Below are positions 21,639-32,728 of a stretch of DNA of 64,000 bases, one piece after another. Both the position numbers and the translations under genes were made by a program. Source of the DNA: Fasciolopsis buskii (taxonomy: Eukaryota; Platyhelminthes; Trematoda; Plagiorchiida; Fasciolidae); assembly GCA_008360955.1 (NCBI GenBank), contig LUCM01000822.1, forward strand, positions 196,798 through 260,797, given 5' to 3'. The notes under the pieces were generated by a model. It was not told the origin of the DNA, ran no database searches, and saw nothing but the letters and a program-made list of their open reading frames with translations. Each line of letters begins with the position of its first letter. The stretch's first letter is position 1.

Positions 21639-24154
21639 GTAAGTTTGTGTAGTTTGTTTGTTAGCGAGTGTCACTGGTGCCGTTTGTCTTTCTGTATCTG
21701 TTCTGGCTCCTATCAGTGCCATTGATTACAACTGTCAAAGCGAGTGAGTTTTTACTCTTATCCCGTAAAGTATACAGCGTCAAAAGATGTCCCCCATTAA
21801 GACTTCGTATCCTCGTTGATGTTGCTACATATGCTCGATCTTGGTTCGGGCACTTCGTGTTATGTGACGTGAACAAAGTCATCTTTGTATCACGCGCAGG
21901 TGAATCATAACTAATGTTGGTCTAGCGATTGGTGGGCCACACACCACGTACGGTCGGAGTTCTTTCAGCTGCCTGATGCAGAGGTACTGTTTATTGGTTT
22001 TTGGATCATTTGGTTTTCTTACAGTAGTTTATTCACAGCTCTTTGCCCTCCGATTCTTATAATCATTATGCGGATAAATTTGCGCCCAGTTAGCACAAGG
22101 ATCACACGTTTGGACGAGGGGATTTTTTGGCGCCGTGTATGTATTACTGTGGTGTCCGTGCAAACGTTTTCATTTTCCCCAAACAGTAGGAGACTCCTCG
22201 GTCGTCCAATGGCTACAGGCGCTGAAACCGTGTCAGGATTAAGCCAGAAACCAATACCCTATGTAGCATGAAAGCAGAACCTAGGAGCGTGCCGTTGTTG
22301 ATTTCCCAATGTAATAAGTGAATGCAATTGACTTCAGTGTTTGGCTCAGCTTCTATCGGGTTATTTTGTCATGTACGTTAAGCGTACACTAGTGAACGTC
22401 AAATCGTACGTATACCTGGTAGGCGACTCAGTAAGCCACCTTGACAGTAGGTGAAACTTTGTTGTCTGTCAGCGAATATGCACGTTGAACTAGTTAAATC
22501 CGGTGTTCCTCAGCATTCGCGCACTAATTCTAAGCGCGACACGTTGCGATTATCACAACTATCCTAATACAGTTTGCTATTGGACGTTGAAACAACGGTG
22601 AAGCGGTGGAAATACTCGGTCGTTTAGAGAAGCCTGTTGAGTCCACTGTTTTTGGCTGAAATTGTCGCCGCATGTCTTAAGTTACATTTTGGAAATCTGT
22701 TGTGGAGTAAAGTGGACACAAGCCAGAGAGAGAGAGAGCTCTCACCGAGATATTTGGGTTGGAGATCAATCATTGAATCAACCGGATTAACTGTTATCTA
22801 GGGATGTGTTATTCAGGGCTCCGGTCAACATTTCCAGCTGTGCCGTGTTCAACCAAGCAAATGTATTCACTGCAGTTCTCCAAATCCATTTAACGCCTAA
22901 TTCAATTGAGCAAATGTTTTTGTATTTAATTTGTCCTGTGGTGGAAGGAAAACAAACTACTGGTCTTCCTGAGCTTTTCTCAATGCAGTCATGGTGTAAC
23001 TGATGCCGTTGGCATTGGCGTTGCTTGTTTTTTGGTGGTACTGCTCGGCGCTGACTAGATATGGCGAGATGTTTTACGACAGCACTCATTTGCACCCCTT
23101 CGTTTTCGTTTTAAGTTCATACGACTGCTGTGAGGTGAGCCTATGAGCCGGTGTCAAAATCGCAGAGCCGCGTTGTTTCGGCACGGTGAGTCATGTGACA
23201 GTGTGGATAGATCTTGTCTGCAAAGCCTGGACCGTCCAGCAAACCCATCGAATCAAAGGCCTGAATGATTGCAAACCTGGAAGGTGGGAAGCCAACCATT
23301 CACCATAACTCAGAATCAAAGGAAAAGCGGTCTAATTTTCGTGACACTATCAGAGACGATCAGGGACAGCATTCGGAGTGAAAACCAAAGAAGAGGCAAT
23401 ATGCCCGAAAGGCGGGGCAATCAGCCAGTTACGGAAAATAAAGGAACCGGTTGTGTTGATCGACCAGAGGTCATTCGGTCGTCCTAACTTGATTAAACGC
23501 GATGCGATTGAACTAAGGTCGAGAAGACCGCTAGAGTTAGAGACCGCGGCAATCGGATTTTATAACACCACGCTTATCATAACCAGGAACAGAACAACGA
23601 CGAATGACCATTTTCCTTACTACTTTCTGTTACTTATAGGCTGTTGGATCGCTATTTTATCGCCTCGTCCACTCCCGATTAGTCACCGATTCCACATGAC
23701 GACAAAACTAAGCGCGCATTAGTGTTAGGTCAATGTTTGCAACAACAGAACTAAACTGATGTTACTGGAGTATGGATGCTGTCGTCCGGATTTCGATTCT
23801 TGACTGTATCCAGTCTGGGTTTCGTTACAATTGTAAAAAATAGAAAGTAAAATGTCGATATTATATCTTAATATACTGTAATCCAGAAACTCGTTTGATC
23901 TCCAGATATAGGACCTTAGATGCATAATAATTAATCATCAGGTGGATTTTAGTGACGAAACAATGCTTTCCATAATCGATTCATGATTGACTTGTTTGTC
24001 GATTGTCATCTGATGTGCATTTATCTTTGTTCGCTCTTCTTTCGCTGTTCACCTTTGTTTTCTTGTTCCACTGGTGAATGCCATCCGCGACCTAATGATG
24101 CCCGATGTTCCGCCGGAGTTCTCAAAGTTAAGATTATTAGGTAATTCTTTACAA
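21639..24154. other. Intron 2, left part: no recognised element
   Basis: Start of the 13,663-base intron between the second and third visible exons. Several 60-114-codon frames occur without motifs. A short (GA)n run lies at ~22725. I see no recognisable repeat. Confidence 0.4.
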
Positions 24155-24220
24155 GGCTCGATGGAACATTATAATAATATATATATATATATATATATCA
24201 TTATAGTGTTCCATCGAGCC
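24155..24220. repeat. 66-bp fold-back around (AT)n
   Basis: GGCTCGATGGAACA at 24155 is mirrored by TGTTCCATCGAGCC at 24220. The pairing continues inward with about two mismatches into an (AT)n centre. It lies ~30 bp upstream of the Penelope-like fragment and may be its border or an insertion-site structure. Confidence 0.8.
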
Positions 24221-24242
24221 GACACACACTGCAGTACATAGC

Positions 24243-24930
24243 ATCTGCGAAGACAAGAGCAATCTAGGTTGTTCAAGTTGTTTGCAGCCAATGGATATCC
24301 AAAATGTTTCATCAGCGCCTGTATTCACAGAAAACAGAGGGCAAATACTAAGAGGACCAAATCGATCGCGCTATTTCCATACATGCTTCCATACATACGT
24401 GGAGTATCCGGAGGGATCGAACGCATCCTATGTTCACTAAATTTCACAATCGCCCACAAACCGACGGGCACTCTATTCAACGGAAAAGATCGCGCCGACC
24501 AGCACGACCAGTCAGAGTAGTTTACGTTATTCAATGCCTCGGATGTGACAAACAGTATGTCGGTGAGACAAGCAAACAATTACGCACACGCTTACACGAA
24601 CATAGCTTAGCGCTATGACGCGCTGATCCACACTCGCAGATATGGATCCACTGTGCACAAACAGGCCATGTGGTCAACATCAATGCAAAGTTGATCATCA
24701 GGGCAAACAGAAAGGGGGAGCGACTGATTCTCGAAGCCCTCCACTCGAATAACTCGTTCAATCGGCATGTCGAGATTGATTAACCCCTTGCAGAATAGGG
24801 GGACAAACAGACGGACAGCGCACCAAAACGGACGGAACTAGCGATCCCATTCAATCCGTCATTCACGTTTTGACGAGTCCTTGTTTGGATCGAAGCGTCA
24901 CAATAAACGTTATAACTCAGTGTACGCCAT
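24243..24930 (+). mobile_element. Penelope-like fragment 2 (connector and GIY-YIG), frameshifted
   Basis: The frame 24269-24520 reads through RLFKLFAANGYPKCFI, PYIRGVSGGIERIL and HKPTGTLFNGKDRADQHDQ. A +1 shift then continues in 24430-24618 with VVYVIQCLGCDKQYVGETSK and RTRLHEHSLAL, then a stop. A third piece (LEALHSNNSFNRH) follows to ~24780. This is the same family as the fragment at 12548-13060, in the opposite orientation. The RT is missing. The frameshift and stops inactivate it. It ends near a short TA run at 24936 where a SINE begins. Confidence 0.75.
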
Positions 24931-24952
24931 CTAACTTATATATATATTGCAA

Positions 24953-25215
24953 TGGTAGGAGATTTGATGTGAATTTCCAAATGATTCATCGTGCAATGTC
25001 AACATCCAGCTTGCCATTGAAGATCGTAGAAGCACTGTACTGTTCATCTTTGTTAGGAATCATCAACCCGGCTGGCGTAATGGCGAAGGCGTTCGACTGA
25101 AAATCATTCGCCGCGAGTTCAAGTCTCACTTCCGCCGCGATGGACAGAGACTGCTAATGACAAGTATGATTTTCGATGGCAAGTTGGATGTTGACATTAC
25201 ATGACGAATCATCTG
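24953..25215 (+). mobile_element. tRNA-derived SINE, family 1, with inverted arm
   Basis: A tRNA-like head at ~25066-25140 has an A-box (TGGCGTAATGG, 25073-25083) and a B-box-like GAGTTCAAGTCTC (25115-25127). Downstream of the head is an arm (25148-25215). Upstream of it lies the same arm inverted (24976-25065), so the two arms can pair across the head. The upstream arm, read on the - strand, contains TTGATGATTCCTAACAAAGA, a decayed version of the hammerhead-like block at 48524-48556. The left edge starts with GGTAGGAGATT, also seen at 32493, 32651 and 48387. Confidence 0.65.
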
Positions 25216-26684
25216 GATATATATAGTTAGATAAACAAATGTATATGAGCTAGAAATTGTTAAGAGATTTAATTGTTAAAAGCATAACTGAAGATAAGGT
25301 CAATGACCTAACAACAGTGGCCTAATGTTGTGTCGTCGGATGGACCGGTAGCATACAGCTTTGCCCTTGGTATGTTCCATTCCGACCATCTCGTCCGAGG
25401 AAAACAAAACCAACCCAATGCAGAACATCCAACTAGAAAACATCTCATATTTGTGGTGTATGCGGGTGTTTATCTGACCCTTTTGGACTACTGTTGGTTT
25501 CACTGTCTTTCTTGGGAGCCATCCCACTGATGAACTTCGTTTTTTGGCGTTCAGTCGCTTTTAATTAAATTACCTTGTAAGTCTAACTCTTTAACACCGG
25601 TTGGCTTGTACGTAGCTACGATCTCCAACGATCTAGTCGAGACGTCCACCGTAAGAAGCTTCAGTGCTATTGCAAGGTGATTGCACTTCGCCGGGACAAG
25701 ATAGAATTAACTCAGCTATTGATTATTGCTGTTCCGATCGTGATGTATGCTCATGTTATCATTCACAACCCTACGACTCACGCACATTTCGTTGAAGGAA
25801 AAATATATGCTTTCAAATTGGGAACCTAGATATGTGAAGCACAATTGGTTGGAAGCCATGTTGACTTTGATTCAGGAAGTTTGCAGTGATTTCTTTGAGA
25901 CATTTTTTCTGTATTCCATGCGAGAAGTTTGTCACAAATACTTTAAATTGGTGATTGTTTAGCGTTTTGAATGAGACTAGGTCTCTGCAAGGAACTGTTG
26001 GCAAAACGCAGAGAAAACAGTTCCAGTAACTGGGCAAAGTACTATTGGTTCAACTGACTAGTCCGATTTCAGACATCAAGTGCTCCGAGATACAACACGC
26101 TCCATCGTATCTCCACTGTCCTCAAAGGTCATCTAGGTGACCATAGTGTGAACACGAACCCAAGATAAATGGTACTGATGTGGAATCGGTTCTCATATCC
26201 GTTTTTAATTCTTTATCTCTGGACAAGGTCGTCCCAAAAATGCATACCTGGACATCTCATGTCGCTGTTATATTCACGTGACTTTTATTGCGATCGAAAA
26301 TGCTGGTCAGTCTGCCGGTCTACCAGTCCTATTGATCATTTGTTTACCTGTCTGTCTGTCTGTCTGAATACCTGATGTGAATATAGCGCACTGACTTTTT
26401 CCATATGATAGGTTGAAGTGTCACTACTTCAGTTATACTGATGGCACAGATGACATCCACTAATATCAAAAAGCTATAACGGAAACAAAATTAATGTAGG
26501 ACGATAATCTTTCGCCTTTCCTGATAGGTGTACGACTTCGAATTGCGACGGTTACCTGATCCACTGGATAATCTGCGCATGCGCTCGCGCGGGGGAGAAG
26601 TGTGAGCGAAGTGGTGTTGGCGTCCGTCTATATTATGATCGATATGAAGTGCTGATTAAAAGGTTTCGCGGTACCGTTTCTATG
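25216..26684. other. Intron 2, unassigned stretch
   Basis: No element recognised. A (GTCT)n run of about 18 bases lies at ~26350. The frame at 25300-25527 has no motif. Confidence 0.4.
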
Positions 26685-29600
26685 GTTATCATCATCATCG
26701 TTCAGTGTTAAATAGCAAGGCAGGCCTCACTGACCGCTGCCTTTTCCCCAGAGTTACACGTTTCCATAAAAAGAGTGAGTATCCAAGGGGAACAGGAGAT
26801 GGACCTACACAGGCGGGAAAAGATAAGATGCTGCTGCAACCAACACACGGAACACAGTCTAACTGTGGAAACGCACGTGTTTTCAATCATTCTGATTCGA
26901 TAGAAAATGACAGCACGATCGCCACTGTTCACGGTTCACTGCCATATTCTTCAGTGTCTCCAGCCAGCAAGTCGACAATCTTTCGGACCCCAACGACGAA
27001 GGCGTGAGACACCTACTTTACTTCACTTCGATGTACATTTCCCCATCCCACGTTGCCACGTCATCTGTTGGCCTCCACATGGCTTCTTCCATTCATTAGG
27101 AGGAACACAAAATAAGGCACGGTATGGTAGACGAGTGTTCGTCATACGCAACACGTGACCCAACCAGCGTAGTCTACTCAGTTTCATACGCTGAAACAAG
27201 CTATTCTCAGAAGTGGCACCCAATATCAGATTCCTAACCTCAATATTACTCACCCGGTCACTCCATCCAATCCTAGCCACACTACGTAGACATCGGTTGT
27301 CGAAAACCTCCAATTGCCGAACATCGCCAACACGCATACTCCACGTCTCGCAACCGTACAACAGAACTGAACTCACTGCAGCACAGTACACACGAACTTT
27401 CAACTTCAGTGAAATATCTGGCCGACGCCACAAGTGCGTAAGCTGCTCGAGCCTTGGATATACGCATACTTACCTCCAATCCCGAGTTACCATCGTTAGA
27501 AACGCAGCTACCAAGGTAGATGAAACGGTCTACAATCATTAGTTCCTCTCCGCTCAGCACCAAATTCGGCAATACTGTCGTCCAGTCCTGCAACAGCACT
27601 TTGCACTTTGAAGGTGCAACCGAGCGACCGATCTCGAGAGTCTATCTAGTGCCCGTTGTGCATGGTCCGCAGACTTGAAAAGGCACACAGCGTCATCTGC
27701 GTAATCTAGGTCGCATAGCTTTCCTCCATTTCCCAGTTGAATCTCTACATCCCGGAGACCTCCTAAAGCATTTTCTATTACCTCGTCCATGACGAAGTTG
27801 AACAAGAATGGAGAGATGGGACACCCTTGTCGAATGCCACTAGTCGTTTCGAACGAACGTGACAGTTCACCGTATACCCTCAGGCGACCATAGGTATGCA
27901 ATTACAATGCTCGCAACAGGTTCACAAACTTTGTTGGCATACCCTTCCGGTGGAGAGCACTGAGTAGTGCTGGTCGATCCACGGAGTCGAAAGCACCTTT
28001 CAAGTCGAGAAAGACTACGATCGTAGAGCAGCGGTGCGTGTGGCGCGTTTCGAGTATCTGTCGAAGAGTGATTACCTAGTCGATGCAACCTCGACCTGGC
28101 CGAAATCCGGCCTGTTGTTCGCGGATATTGCTCTCGCGATTCGGTGTCAAACGGCGCAGCATTATCGAAGCTAACACCTTAGTAACTATCGGAATTAAAC
28201 TAATCCCACGATGATTGCTGCAGTCACTCCGTGTAACCTTCTTGAAGATGGATATAATCAGTGACTCACCCCACGAAAGCGCGATACGCTCCTCGTTCCA
28301 AATATCACGAAGCAAGGAGATAAGTGATTTCATCAGCACTTCGTCACCCAATTTGAAAAGAACTGGGGGAAGTTCGTCGGGACCGGCAGCTTTTCCCCTC
28401 TTCAGAAGCCGAATATTCGATTCCACTTCCACTTCCGTTGGGGGATCAAGTGACACCTCCGAAGGATTCACAGCTCCAGGCGTCGGACTAGATACGATAG
28501 CGTATGGCCAGTTAAACTGATCCTTGAAATATTCTGCCCAACGGTCCACTCTTTCCTGTCTACCATGGATGAGCTCTCTATTCTTATCGCTCACGACTTC
28601 ACTAACCGAAGTTCGCCGCCCACCGCTGTCGCGTATAAGCTTAAACAGTCTTTGACTGTCACCTGAAGCGGACGCCACTTCCATCCCTTCGGCTAACTTA
28701 ACCCACCAGCTTTCGCGGTCATTCCCAAGGCTTATGGTCAACTGACGCTGCAACTGCCGATGCATCTTATTCATTTCCTTGCAGTTAGGCAGCTCGCGTT
28801 TTTGCTTCATTAGACTTAGCGACGCTTGAGAGATCCAGTGTTTTTCATGAGTATTAGGTCTAAGACCGCAGGCGAAATTCGCTGCCAAATGCATAGCCTG
28901 CTTAATTTGATCCCACTGATCGTCTACATTGCCACTGGTCGCAGTTCTTAGTTCCTCGGACAGTTTCTGTTCGTAGCTGTTGCGAACAGACGAATCAGAC
29001 AAACGTCCGACAGCCAATCGCATTTGTGGCCTGCGTCGATGGCCATTCAGCTGCAGCAAAAATCGCATTAAAACTAATGCATGGTCCGATTCGACGTACG
29101 TGGTCCAGTATGATCTACAGTTCTGGAGAGAACTGCGCCAACGGTAGCTAACTGCGATATGGTCAATCTGACTCAAATTACCTGACGGGCTAAAGCGCCA
29201 TGTCGCTGTGCGACGCGAGCTGTGTCGGGAATTCGTACTAGATAGGAATAAATGATTATCTGCACAGAATTGGAGAAGTCTTTCTCCGTTGTTTGTTCGC
29301 TGTGCAGGCAAGGCGCATCGCCTACCTAAGTAGGACTCCGATGCACTCAGTTTTCTAAATTGTGCATTAAAATCACTTGCTACCACTACAATGTCAGAGC
29401 GTCTGCTCTTCCGAACAAGAGTGACGAGGTCATCGTAAAACTCGTCTTTCTCCATATCAGTGCTGCAATCTGTTGGAGCGTATACCGAGATGACAAATAA
29501 ACTACGCCTAACACTACTATCCTTCCGGACGCCGACTGATCCCTGCAGTCTAATGGCACACAAGTGACTGTTGACTGGAATCCAGTCTAGAAGGGCTGCT

Positions 29601-30485
29601 TCAGCTTTCTCATTCAAGACTATATTCCTACACCGCGTTGCCCCACAGCTTGAGCTGCTTCGTCTCCTGATGTGTGACGGAAATATCTTGACGAGACATT
29701 AGGCGCAATTAGTTGAATTACGCTACTCTACTCGAATCCTGAATTCGTGTTTCACTCACACAGCAGACATCAATCGAAAGTGAGTCCACTGTCAGAGCCA
29801 AACACACCTGTTGGCCGGCGTGCACGAGAGTGCGCACATTGAAGGAATCGAGATGCAGAGGCTGACGAGGCTTGAGAAAATGTGAGCTAACAGACTGAAA
29901 ACCACCTACTACACTAATTGACAATAAACCGTTGGGAGTATCGGGCGTGTTATCAGTGGAGATACTATGGGTAGGCAGAAGGGGCAAACAGATTGGGCTG
30001 GAGACAGAAGAGACAGGCTGAATAAAAGAGAGGGAACTCTGAGCAGTAGCATACTTATCACTACCCACCTCACCTGCGCTCGATGCAATGGGCAGCGCGG
30101 TCCTGATTACCCTGCGCGACGACCGATGCAGTATGGAATTATTTGTAGGCGTGTTACTCATGGGAATTGATGAACGGGTACTGCTAGGGAGTCTAGCCGC
30201 TCAGCAGAAGAAGGATTAGGGTTCTCAACCAAAGCCTTTGGTTCTGACAAGAACCTGACCGCAAGCAGAGTGGAGGCTCTTCTTCTTGGATCAATTATTC
30301 TCCCGCTCGTTTTTCTGACTGAGCTGGTAACTCAGGTTAACCCCCAACTTGGAGGACCAGGACGCTACTTCGTCAGGCCTCTAGCCATTGGCCTTCCAGG
30401 CTTGAGATAAGCCATTCTGTATAGCACGTTATATCATGGAGACACTCAGGCCGTCACACCACAGCAAGGTGAAGTCTCGTTTTGA
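26685..30485 (-). mobile_element. RTE-like LINE, copy 3 (full length in extent)
   Basis: The most complete copy in the window. It reads on the - strand from a 5' region near 30485, through endonuclease and RT, to a 3' UTR and a GAT-repeat tail at 26686-26700. It keeps the ~450 bp of endonuclease missing from copy 2 and lacks the antisense CR1 insert of copies 1 and 2. A ~16-base deletion after the RT active site (about 27620) shifts the frame. It inserted antisense to the host gene in PP2A intron 2. Confidence 0.9.
27023..30161 (-). pseudogene. Broken endonuclease/RT ORF of RTE-like copy 3
   Basis: In order on the - strand: N-terminal Ser/Thr-rich part and the nuclease start (SFNVRTLVHAGQQ, SIDVCCVSETRIQDSSRVA, stop at 29718). 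Then a long frame 29617-28076 begins with nuclease parts (LFVISVYAPTDCSTD, DIVVVASDFNAQF, CADNHLFLSSTNSRHSS), then the linker and RT to GFRPGRGCID and TAG at 28076-28078. RT motifs continue in register (TAA at 27902-27904, then IRQGCPISPFLFNF and LDYADDAVCLF). A frameshift near 27620 precedes the C-terminal part (SGEELMIVDRFIYLGS, YGCETWSM, RWLGHVLRM) ending near 27023. Several inactivating changes are visible. Confidence 0.85.
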
Positions 30486-30610
30486 CGGGACGTCTCGTTG
30501 TGATGTTATGGTTATCATGCAGATCAGACGTTGCCTTCTGTATCAAATACGTCGTCTTCATTCATTTGGTAATTTCCATGAGGACGCCCGGAACGTTCAC
30601 CCTAGTCAGT

Positions 30611-30895
30611 CAACAGATGAGACGAGGGTGGATGTCTGTTATGACTTTAAGCAAGATTCCTATTCATGGCTGCTCCTTCGCAGTTTCCTGTTTCGCTTCG
30701 TATTTCGCAAGGTAATGGTGTAACTGGGAGTCCAGAGTTCTTGCTGACATCAATTTCGTCAGCTAAGACTCTGGTTTCCCAGTTACGCTATTAACTGGTG
30801 AAAAACTAAGCGAGATAGGGAAGTGCGAAGGCCCAGCCATGAATAGGAATCTTGCTTAAGATTATAACAAACATCTACCCTCGTCCCATCTGTTG
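30611..30895. repeat. 285-bp fold-back (imperfect palindrome)
   Basis: The two halves pair around a centre near 30753. The outer ends CAACAGATG...CATCTGTTG, the long shared block GCAAGATTCCTATTCATGGC and its complement, and the inner CCAGAGT...ACTCTGG all share the same centre, leaving a loop of about nine bases. By eye arm identity is roughly 85%. No ORF is associated with it. It could be a MITE-like or fold-back element, or an old inverted duplication. Confidence 0.85.
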
Positions 30896-31168
30896 TCGGA
30901 ACTCATGGGATGCATTCCTGGTTGGCACTTTTCGCCCACGTTCACTGCGTCATACAAGTAGGGGTGCTTACATTCATATTCAGAGAAATCCGTAAGTAGT
31001 AGCGCAGCTTCGAACGACAGCTGTTGTGGTCAGAACGCATTCGACTAGCATGTATAAAGAAAAGCCATCAGAGATTACGGTTTTACAGCGATTGGTCGAC
31101 TTCCATCGGTTACATTTAAAAGATCCCAGATGAAAATGTAAAAGAATTTATGAAATGCGAAACCGTGT

Positions 31169-32400
31169 GAGGAATTTGGGTAAACAATGGCTTAGCGACA
31201 AGTCTTACGATAGCAGACTCGAAACAACTATTGTTCTTTTGTACCTACAACGTCCAATTTAAATTCAATAATCAAATTTACCGTCAAAAGGACGGCGTAG
31301 CGATGGGATCCCCACTCGGTCCGCTACTAGCTGACATTTTCATGACAAAGGTGGAACGTGGACCACTCGAGTCGTCAATACAATCGCTCTACTTATACAA
31401 GCGTTATGTGGATGACATCTTCAGTGTACTCAACCCCTCGACGAAAACTAAACAACTGTTGAATATGTTCAACTCGGCTCACCCAAATGTGAAATTCACA
31501 ACAGAGATGGAGCTGAACAATGAAATAGCCTTCTTAGATGTACGACTAAGTCGCCGAGAAGACGGCTCAATTCGGCGATCGGTACACAGGAAAGCCACAT
31601 GGAATGGGCAATACATCAACCTCCACAGCTTTGTACCTTTTAATGTGAAGAGGAACTTAATTAGATGTCTGATTGCCAGGACAAAAAGAATATGCACAGA
31701 AGATACTCTTGAAGCTGAACTGCAGACGGTCAGAAGAGTATTCACTGAAAATGGTTTCCCAATTAGATTAATCGACAAGATGTTGGAGACAGAACAGGAA
31801 GTTCCTAGGAGGGCGACGGTGGAGAGAAAGCCAGTATACATATCTCTGCCATTCAAAGGTGACACGCTAGCAGAGATAGCACGACGAAGACTGACTAGCG
31901 CTATCAATAAGACATTCTACGCAGCCGAGCTTCGAATCCTGTTCAAATCCCGCCCCGTAGTGTCATTATGGTTGAAAGACAAAGTCCCTGATTCTGCAGC
32001 CTCGTTTTGTATCTATTCATTCACATGTTCCTGTGGGACAATGTACATCGGCCGCACGACCAGGCGCTTGTCTGAACACATCCGTGAGCACCACCCGGCA
32101 TGGTTAGGCACTGGAACAATTAAGTCACTTAATAGCGCAGTTGTTTCACATCTAGCACAGACTAACCACACCGTGAATGTGACGCAAGCTTTCCGGACCC
32201 CGTATAAGGTCAGAGGTCGACAATCCAGGTTGGCAAAGTGTCACCTCTTGAGCACTGCGGAGGCTGTCGCAATCCGTCTTCACAATTCTCCACTTTGTTC
32301 TGAAAAACAATTTGTGGTTGCGCTTCAACTCCCCTGGCCCACCCTCCGTCCCAATACAAACCCTAGACAACAAAACAATTGACACAACACATTCTTATGT
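31169..32400 (+). mobile_element. Penelope-like element 3, 5'-truncated
   Basis: Frame-open sequence begins after a stop near 31168 and runs to 32382. RT motifs before the GVAMGSP block are missing, as is the 5' region. It is a different family from the fragments at 12.5 and 24.3 kb (connector and nuclease sequence differ). Same orientation as the host gene, within PP2A intron 2. Confidence 0.85.
31231..32382 (+). pseudogene. Penelope-like RT (C-terminal half) plus GIY-YIG endonuclease, 383 codons open
   Basis: Residues 8-31 carry the template-binding block NGxxYRQKDGVAMGSPLGP. The catalytic YVDD is at 59-62. FLDVRLSR (101-108) is the block following the active site, and the thumb/connector follows to ~255. 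The GIY-YIG nuclease starts at CIYSF (260-264), with CSCGTMYIG (YIG 272-274), RTTRRLSEHIREHH and a C-terminal TAEAVAIRLH (Glu of the fold). The frame is intact from RT motif B to the stop, but the N-terminal RT fingers with the first catalytic Asp are absent, so polymerase activity is not expected. The start given is simply the first TTG in the open frame. The real protein would begin far upstream. Confidence 0.88.
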
Positions 32401-32479
32401 ATTCAGATTATGCATGTAACACCACAAATCCCTTCCCCATCCATATTTGTATATGACTAATCCAATCCTTCCCATAGTG

Positions 32480-32728
32480 AAAATTTTTTTAGTAGTAGGA
32501 GATTGCGCCTATCCGTCACTGATTTGCACGGTTACTGTCCGTCAGCTCAAGCGATCGACCTCTACTGATAGATGACTTCTCTACAGGTAGCGTGAGTACG
32601 ACAAAGGCTTTGGATATGACCTATAGAGCTTGATTACTTGATACATTTTAGTAGTAGGAGATTGATTGTTTACATGAAATAATTCACCATGTGGTATCAT
32701 CGCTCAACTTGTGTTTTGTCAATGTGCT
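32480..32728 (-). mobile_element. SINE family 1 tail fragments
   Basis: On the - strand 32720-32649 reads GAGCGATGATACCACATGGTGAATT and on to ATCTCCTACTACT, matching the arm of the SINE at 48580-48640. AGTAGTAGGAGATTG occurs twice (32491 and 32650), ~160 bases apart. No tRNA-like head is visible here. Confidence 0.5.
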
